Source: CAIUKV01 sp041659105 | Lineage (GTDB): Bacteria > Actinomycetota > Acidimicrobiia > IMCC26256 > PALSA-555 | DNA length: 64,000 nt | Assembly: GCA_041659105.1 (NCBI GenBank) | Contig: JBAZYX010000001.1 | Location: forward strand, 1-64,000 | Reading direction: 5' to 3' | Made by a program: the position numbers and the translations under genes | The notes under the pieces: generated by a model | What the model saw: the letters and a program-made list of their open reading frames with translations, nothing else | Told to the model about the DNA's origin: nothing | Databases searched by the model: none | Shown here: positions 59,251 through 64,000 of the stretch, piece after piece | Layout of the letters: the number at the start of each line of letters is the position of its first letter | How positions within the stretch are numbered: the stretch's first letter is position 1

Positions 59251-61632
59251 GTGCGCGCGCCCTTGTCGTGGATCCGTGACTTCACGCCGGTCGAGGCACC
59301 GGTCGACGAGCTCGTCCACGCGCTGAACCAGCTCGGGCTCGAGGTCGACGCGGTGGAGGCACCCGGCCGCGAGGTGCTCGGGGTGCGCGTGGCGCGCATC
59401 CTCGACGTCGTGCCGCACCCCAATGCCGACAAGCTCCGGCTCGCCGACGTCGACTTCGGCGACGGCCAGACCCGCGTCGTCTGCGGTGCGCCCAACATCG
59501 TGCCGGGCATGGTCGTGCCGTTCGCCCCCTCTGGGGCCACGCTGCCTGGTGGCTTCACGCTCGAGCGCCGCAAGATCCGCGGCGAGGTCTCCGACGGCAT
59601 GCTCTGCTCGGCGAAGGAGCTGGGCCTGGGCGACGACCACTCGGGGATCCTCGCCCTCGACCCCGCCGCCGAGCTCGGGTCCGACGTGCGGAGCGTGCTC
59701 GGCCTCGACGACGTGATCTTCGACCTCGCGATCACGCCCAACCGCCCCGACGCGATGTGCATCGTGGGTGTGGCCCGCGAGCTGGCCGCGCACTTCGGGC
59801 TCCCGTTCACCGTGCCGGAGCCGGTGGTGCCGCGCGACGCCGGGCCCACCGCCACGGTGCCGGTCATCATCGAGGCTCCCGACCGATGCCCGCGCTACCT
59901 CGCGTGGACGGCCGCGGTGACCCTGGGCCCGGCGCCGGCGTGGATGCAGCAGCGTCTGGTGAAGGCGGGCATCCGGTCGATCGGCAACGTCGTCGACGTG
60001 ACCAACTACGTGCTGCTCGAGCTCAACCAGCCGCTGCACGCGTTCGACCTCGATCGCCTCGCCGGCCCCGGCATCGTGGTCCGGCTCGCGGCCGACGGCG
60101 AGCAGGTCACCACCCTCGACGGCGTGGAGCGCACGCTCGACGCGACCGACCTCCTGATCTGCGACGGCGCGCGTGCCCCGCAGGCCGTCGCCGGGATCAT
60201 GGGGGGCGGCGACTCCGAGGTGAGCGACACCACGGCGCGCATCCTGCTCGAATCCGCGTACTTCGAGCGTATGGGCATCGCGCGGTCGTCCAAGCGGCTG
60301 AAGCTGCGCTCGGAGTCGAGCGCGCGCTTCGAGCGCGGGATCGACCCCGACGGCGTCGCCCGCGCCGCCGCGCGCGCGATGGAGCTGCTGGTGGAGGTGG
60401 CCGGGGCGCGCGTCGCCGCCGACCTCGTCGACGAGTACCCGCAGCCGGTGGCGCGCCCGCGGATCCACCTGCGCACCAGCAAGGTCAACGGTGTCCTCGG
60501 CACCGCGCTCTCCGATACCGAGGTGCTCGACGCGCTGGCGCCCCTCGGCATCGAGGTCTCGGGGGCCGGCGACGAGATCGAGGCGGTGCCGCCCACGTTC
60601 CGGCCCGACCTCGAGCGCGAGATCGACCTCGTCGAGGAGGTGGCCCGCCGCGTCGGCTTCGACGCCATCGGGCGCACCGTGCCCAAGCCCGAGCACCAGG
60701 TCGGTGGGCTGTCGCACCGCCAGGTGGACCGCCGCGTCGCGGCCGACGCGCTCGTGGGCGCGGGGCTGGCCGAGGCCGTCACCATCCCACTCGTGGCGCC
60801 CGAGGCCGCGGCCCGCTTCAGCGAGGAGACCCCCGTCCAGGTCGCGAACCCGCTGCGGTCCGAGGAGTCGGTGCTGCGGCCCACGCTGCTCCCCGGCCTC
60901 GCCGCGGCCGCCGCGCACAACGCCGCGCGGGGCCAGGGCGACGTCGGCCTGTTCGAGATGGGCCGGGTGTTCGTCGCGCCGCCCACCCCCGAGACCCTGC
61001 CGATCGAGCTCGAGTCCGTGGCCGGCGTGCTCGTCGGCACCGTGCCGCGCACGCCGATCGAGACCGACCGCCCGGTCGACGTGTACGACGCCGTCGACCT
61101 CGTCCGCACCGTCACCGACGCGCTCGGCATCGCCGCGGTGCGGCTCGAGCCCGCGGTGGTGCCCGGCTTCGATCCCGAGGCGTCGGCCCGGGTCTACGCC
61201 GGCGAGCGCGGGGTCGGCGTGGTGGGCGCGCTCGCGCCGGCGGCCCTCGCCGCCTCGGCCGTCCCCGGCCCCGCGGTCGCGTTCGAGCTCGACCTCGACG
61301 CCCTGTCGGCCGCGGCGCGGGTCGACCGCCAGTTCCGCACGCCGTCGTCGTACCCGCCGTCGGCGATCGACCTGGCGTTCGTGGTCGACGACGCCGTGCG
61401 CGCGGCCGAGATCGGGGCCACGCTCCGCACCGCGGCCGGCGACCTTCTCGAGGACGTGCGCTGCTTCGACGAGTTCCGGGGGGAGCAGCTCGGCGCCGGG
61501 CGTCGCAGCCTCGCCTTCGCCCTCCGGTTCCGGGCCCCCGACCGCACCCTGACCAACGCCGAGGTCGATGAGCTGCGCGTGCGGTGCATCGAGGCCGTGG
61601 CCGCGGGCCACGGCGCGGAGCTGCGCGGCTGA
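59251..61632 (+). CDS. pheT: Phenylalanine--tRNA ligase beta subunit
   Basis: The beta subunit of PheRS, with editing and tRNA-binding functions. The 793-residue protein begins VRAPLSWIRDFTPVEAPVDE, has an EMAP/OB tRNA-binding domain (about 40-145), the B3/B4 editing domain (NVVDVTNYVLLELNQPLHAF), B5 (RPDLEREIDLVEEVAR), the catalytic-like B6/B7 core, and a C-terminal ferredoxin-fold anticodon-binding domain (FRTPSSYPPSAIDLAFVVDD). GTG start with GGGGGAG a few bases upstream. No T-box or leader peptide is seen upstream of pheST. Confidence 0.96.
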   Translation: MRAPLSWIRDFTPVEAPVDELVHALNQLGLEVDAVEAPGREVLGVRVARILDVVPHPNADKLRLADVDFGDGQTRVVCGAPNIVPGMVVPFAPSGATLPGGFTLERRKIRGEVSDGMLCSAKELGLGDDHSGILALDPAAELGSDVRSVLGLDDVIFDLAITPNRPDAMCIVGVARELAAHFGLPFTVPEPVVPRDAGPTATVPVIIEAPDRCPRYLAWTAAVTLGPAPAWMQQRLVKAGIRSIGNVVDVTNYVLLELNQPLHAFDLDRLAGPGIVVRLAADGEQVTTLDGVERTLDATDLLICDGARAPQAVAGIMGGGDSEVSDTTARILLESAYFERMGIARSSKRLKLRSESSARFERGIDPDGVARAAARAMELLVEVAGARVAADLVDEYPQPVARPRIHLRTSKVNGVLGTALSDTEVLDALAPLGIEVSGAGDEIEAVPPTFRPDLEREIDLVEEVARRVGFDAIGRTVPKPEHQVGGLSHRQVDRRVAADALVGAGLAEAVTIPLVAPEAAARFSEETPVQVANPLRSEESVLRPTLLPGLAAAAAHNAARGQGDVGLFEMGRVFVAPPTPETLPIELESVAGVLVGTVPRTPIETDRPVDVYDAVDLVRTVTDALGIAAVRLEPAVVPGFDPEASARVYAGERGVGVVGALAPAALAASAVPGPAVAFELDLDALSAAARVDRQFRTPSSYPPSAIDLAFVVDDAVRAAEIGATLRTAAGDLLEDVRCFDEFRGEQLGAGRRSLAFALRFRAPDRTLTNAEVDELRVRCIEAVAAGHGAELRG

Positions 61633-61639
61633 TCCCGGG

Positions 61640-61674
61640 CCGGCCGCCTGAGAACGCGGCCGGTCGGTTCTCAG
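61640..61674 (+). promoter_or_regulatory. Interleaved inverted repeats after pheT
   Basis: CCGGCCGC (61640-61647) pairs with GCGGCCGG (61656-61663). The 8-nt loop between them, CTGAGAAC (61648-61655), is fully complementary to GTTCTCAG (61667-61674). The two stems cannot easily coexist, so the RNA can switch between them or form a strained pseudoknot. The region lies between pheT and the protease gene. No T-tract follows. Confidence 0.6.
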
Positions 61675-61773
61675 GAAGCGAAGCCCACCCGGCCGACCGA
61701 AGCCGTTGAATGGGGGCACTGTCCGGATCCAGACGTGCGGAGACCCCCGCTCCGCCGGGAAGGAACCACGACG

Positions 61774-63072
61774 ATGTCCCAGATCCCCGCTCCCGGCGGC
61801 TCGGCCGCCGGGCCGCTCGGGCCCCGGATCCCCGCTCCCGGCGGCTCCGCCGCGGGGCCGCTCGGGCCCCGGCTGTCCCCGGTCCGCCGGCGAATCGCCC
61901 TCCTCCTCGCCGCCCTCGCGTTCTTCGCCGTCCCGGCTGTCGCCGGGTACGAGGTCGGCAGGAACCACGGCTCGTCCACGACTGCGGACGCGGCGTCGGC
62001 CGTCGACCCCGGTGGGGCGACCCAGGTCCCGTCCGGCCGGCTCCCGTCCACCGGCTCCTCGGGCTCCTCGTCGACCTCCCGCTCCTCGGTGGACGTCCAG
62101 GCGATCGCCGACAAGGTCGACGACTCCGTGGTCAACATCACCACCAACGTCGAGGGCGGCGGCCTCGCCGCCGGGACCGGGATCGTCATCTCCGACACCG
62201 GCCTCGTGCTCACCAACAACCACGTGATCTCGGGCACCACCGGGCTCGAGGTCGAGTTCGGCAACAGCGGCGTGACCCGGTCGGCCAAGGTGCTCGGCTA
62301 CAGCATCGTCGACGACGTCGCGCTCATCCAGGTGCAGAACGTGTCGAAGCTCACCGCCGCGGACCTCGGCACGTCGTCGTCGCTGTCGGTGGGGGACGCG
62401 ATCGTGGCCCTCGGCAACGCCGGCGGGCGGGGCGGCAGCCCCACCGTGGTCTCGGGGACCGTGACCGGGCTCGGCGAGGAGATCACCGCCTCCGACGCCG
62501 ACGGCACCAACCTCCAGACCCTCGACGGCCTGATCGAGATCGCGGCCGACATCCGGTCCGGCGACTCCGGTGGCCCGCTGGTGAACGCCAACGGCACCGT
62601 CGTCGGCGTGACCGCGGCGGCCTCGGTGACCAGCGGCTTCGGCTTCCCCGGCCAGACCTCGGGTGGCCAGGGCTACGCGATCCCGATCGAGGACGCCCTC
62701 GCCATCGTCAAGCGGATCATCGCGGGTGACGGCGGGTCCGACATCCGGGTCGGCGCGACCCGCGCGGTGCTCGGTGTGTCGATCCAGCCCTCGCTCACCA
62801 GCAGCCAGCGCTTCCCCGGCGGGAGCTCCACCGGGTCGACCGGTGGCGCGCCGGTGGTGGGCGTCGAGTCGGGGTCGGGCGCGGACAAGGCCGGCCTGGC
62901 CGAGGGCGACACGATCGTCTCCGTGGGCGGCAGGACCATCGCCACCAGCGGCGATCTGATCAAGGCGCTCGTGCCCTACGCCCCCGGCGACACCGTGGAG
63001 CTCACCTGGCGGACCGCATCGGGCGACACCGGGCGCGCCAGCGTGAAGCTGGGCGAGGGCCCGCCCGCCTGA
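61774..63072 (+). CDS. HtrA/DegP-like membrane-anchored serine protease with PDZ domain
   Basis: A trypsin-like protease of the HtrA/PepD type (432 residues), probably acting in envelope protein quality control. The cytoplasmic N-terminus contains a tandem 15-residue repeat (IPAPGGSAAGPLGPR twice), then a membrane helix (RIALLLAALAFFAVPAVAGY) and a Ser-rich linker. The protease domain has the triad: His in VLTNNHVISG, Asp in IVDDVALIQV, Ser in RSGDSGGPLVN. A C-terminal PDZ domain follows (about 330-425, KAGLAEGDTIVSVGGR). The ATG is preceded by GGGAAGGA. Confidence 0.92.
   Translation: MSQIPAPGGSAAGPLGPRIPAPGGSAAGPLGPRLSPVRRRIALLLAALAFFAVPAVAGYEVGRNHGSSTTADAASAVDPGGATQVPSGRLPSTGSSGSSSTSRSSVDVQAIADKVDDSVVNITTNVEGGGLAAGTGIVISDTGLVLTNNHVISGTTGLEVEFGNSGVTRSAKVLGYSIVDDVALIQVQNVSKLTAADLGTSSSLSVGDAIVALGNAGGRGGSPTVVSGTVTGLGEEITASDADGTNLQTLDGLIEIAADIRSGDSGGPLVNANGTVVGVTAAASVTSGFGFPGQTSGGQGYAIPIEDALAIVKRIIAGDGGSDIRVGATRAVLGVSIQPSLTSSQRFPGGSSTGSTGGAPVVGVESGSGADKAGLAEGDTIVSVGGRTIATSGDLIKALVPYAPGDTVELTWRTASGDTGRASVKLGEGPPA
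61783..61872 (+). repeat. 45-bp tandem duplication in protease N-terminus
   Basis: Two adjacent 45-base copies, both starting ATCCCCGCTCCCGGCGGCTC, encode IPAPGGSAAGPLGPR twice. They differ only at a few silent positions (TCGGCCGCC versus TCCGCCGCG), so amino acid identity has been kept since the duplication. Confidence 0.85.
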
Positions 63073-63115
63073 CCCCGATCGCTGCCGAGCCCGGCCGAGC
63101 GGCAACACTGCAGGG

Positions 63116-63859
63116 GTGCGAGTCCGGGACTGGACCGGAGCCGACTACTACCGGGAGCTCGGCGTGGCGCCCACGGCGACGCGCGACGAGATCAGCGCGG
63201 CGTACCGGGCCCGGGCCCGGCTGCTCCACCCCGACACCGGTCCGGCCGATCCCGCAGCCGAGCAGCAGTTCGTCCGGGTTGCGACGGCGTACCAGATCCT
63301 CACCGGCCCGCTGCGCGAGGAGTACGACCGCGCCCGTCGGCGCGGGCAGGTTCGTCGCCCGATCCCGGCCCCGGCGACCGGCACCGCACCGTCGGCCGGC
63401 GCGGCCGTCGCGCCGGTGTCGCGGCCGTGGCAGCTCAGCCGGCGCGGTGCGCGCGGTGCGCTGTGGGGCGGCATCGCGCTCATGCTCGCGGGGGTGCTCG
63501 CCGCCGTGGTGGTGATCTCGCTCATGGCCCGGGACGCCCGGCTGCGCGATCACGGAGTGGCGGTGGAGGCGCTCGTGGTCCGCGAAGCCGGTGCACCCCG
63601 GCTCGAGTTCGTCACGAAGACGGGCGACGTCGTGCGCACCGACGTGCCCGACTCGAAGTCGGGTGGCCTGGCCGCGGGCGAGACCGTCGAGATCCGCTAC
63701 GACCGCGACGACCCCACCCGCGTGGTGACGGCGACGCACACACTCGGGCGCGACATCACCCTCTGGATCGTGGCGGTGAAGCTCCTGGTGGTCGGGGCGG
63801 TGCTCGCGATCGTGGGCGGTCGCCGGCTGTTGCGGTCCGACCGCACGGCCGCGTCCTGA
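63116..63859 (+). CDS. J-domain protein with two membrane segments
   Basis: A 247-residue protein. The N-terminal J domain (about 8-75) begins DYYRELGVAPTATRDEISAA, has the HPD tripeptide at 38-40 (LLHPDTGPADP) needed to stimulate DnaK, and ends FVRVATAYQILTGPLREEYD. A proline-rich linker follows, then a membrane helix (ALWGGIALMLAGVLAAVVVI), an extracytoplasmic beta-rich domain resembling DUF3592 (VEALVVREAGAPRLEFVTKT), and a second helix (LWIVAVKLLVVGAVLAIVGG). It suggests a membrane-tethered DnaK cochaperone. The GTG lies 6 nt after AACACT, a weak -10 box. Confidence 0.8.
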   Translation: MRVRDWTGADYYRELGVAPTATRDEISAAYRARARLLHPDTGPADPAAEQQFVRVATAYQILTGPLREEYDRARRRGQVRRPIPAPATGTAPSAGAAVAPVSRPWQLSRRGARGALWGGIALMLAGVLAAVVVISLMARDARLRDHGVAVEALVVREAGAPRLEFVTKTGDVVRTDVPDSKSGGLAAGETVEIRYDRDDPTRVVTATHTLGRDITLWIVAVKLLVVGAVLAIVGGRRLLRSDRTAAS

Positions 63860-63909
63860 CGCCCGGCCAGGGCCTGGCCGTTGCCTGGCGCCGCCCGCGG
63901 GCGTCGGGC

Positions 63910-63915
63910 CATGCT
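63910..63915 (+). promoter_or_regulatory. Possible -10 box (CATGCT) for PPOX gene
   Basis: CATGCT ends 6 nt before the ATG at 63922, the leaderless spacing, although the first base departs from TANNNT. Confidence 0.35.
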
Positions 63916-63921
63916 GCGGTC

Positions 63922-64000
63922 ATGAGCGTGCGAATGGACCGTGACGAGGCCTGGGCCCGGATCGTGGGGGCCCACACGGGGATCGTCACCAGCCTGCGCC
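63922..64000 (+). CDS. Start of a pyridoxamine 5'-phosphate oxidase-family protein (partial)
   Basis: Only the first 26 codons are in the window (MSVRMDRDEAWARIVGAHTG, then IVTSLR). The pattern ExAWxxIxxAHTGIxTSLR is typical of the N-terminus of PPOX-class, often F420-dependent, oxidoreductases common in actinobacteria. The active-site and cofactor regions lie outside, so cofactor and function cannot be judged. Confidence 0.6.
   Translation, partial: MSVRMDRDEAWARIVGAHTGIVTSLR

Noticed and set aside
59000..59260. T-box or Phe leader peptide controlling pheST
   Set aside because: pheS starts inside the end of the preceding methyltransferase gene, leaving no leader. No Phe-codon run or T-box core is present.
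58072..63108. A 1678-codon open frame on the minus strand
   Set aside because: It is antisense to pheST and the protease. In GC-rich DNA the frame opposite strong genes stays open by codon bias. The product is rich in Arg, Gly, His and Asp without any domain, while the plus-strand genes are textbook families.

Overview
The window is a very GC-rich housekeeping region of about 64 kb. Nearly every gene lies on the plus strand. Gene content and order (ruvCAB-yajC-secDF-rel-hisS-aspS, alaS-ruvX-mltG-aroE, aroCKBQ-pepQ-efp-nusB, pyrRBC-carAB-pyrDF-mihF-gmk-rpoZ-coaBC-metK-priA-def-fmt-rsmB-rpe-rib) and the presence of mihF, a DUF2017 gene after clpS and a DUF1844 gene beside infC indicate an actinomycete. 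The frequent GTG starts and the overall style suggest class Acidimicrobiia, but that placement is an inference. No phage, insertion sequence, CRISPR array, rRNA or tRNA was seen. No stretch longer than about 300 bases lacks a feature.

Layout. 0-6.3 kb: a zinc-ribbon protein, Holliday-junction processing (ruvC, ruvA, ruvB) and the Sec auxiliary complex (yajC, secD, secF). 6.3-16 kb: a secreted beta-helix protein, the (p)ppGpp enzyme Rel, hisS, aspS, a 32-residue minus-strand membrane protein, rarA and two small membrane-anchored proteins. 16-29.4 kb: alaS, ruvX, mltG, shikimate-pathway genes (aroE, aroC, aroK, aroB, aroQ) with a prepilin peptidase, an aminopeptidase, efp, nusB, clpS, a DUF2017 gene and an SDR oxidoreductase. 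29.5-38.9 kb: pyrimidine biosynthesis from PyrR to PyrF behind a PyrR-binding leader. 39-48.6 kb: mihF, gmk, rpoZ, coaBC, metK, priA, def, fmt, rsmB, rpe and a Mog-domain gene. 48.6-53.6 kb: an FMN riboswitch and the riboflavin genes, then hisG and a cold-shock-like protein. 53.6-55.9 kb: two minus-strand genes (DUF2207, DUF1844). 56.1-64 kb: infC-rpmI-rplT, an RNA methyltransferase, pheST, an HtrA-like protease, a J-domain membrane protein and the start of a PPOX-family gene.

The most unusual feature is how neighbouring genes are joined. At many junctions the gap is filled by AGCGAGCG-type repeated DNA. That DNA either extends the upstream gene into the next start codon or encodes a tiny open frame that starts on the upstream stop codon (ATGA or GTGA) and ends on or next to the downstream start. 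Between pyrC and carA a 64-bp tandem duplication makes four such minicistrons in a row, all joined by ATGA. This looks like a translational relay that keeps ribosomes moving across operon gaps.

Other notable features: a dispersed family of near-perfect intergenic palindromes, two copies of which differ by one compensatory base-pair change; a different 50-bp palindrome inside the carA reading frame; many apparently leaderless promoters with a TANNNT box 6-8 nt before the start codon; an infC gene that seems to start at AUA; and interleaved mutually exclusive stems after pheT.
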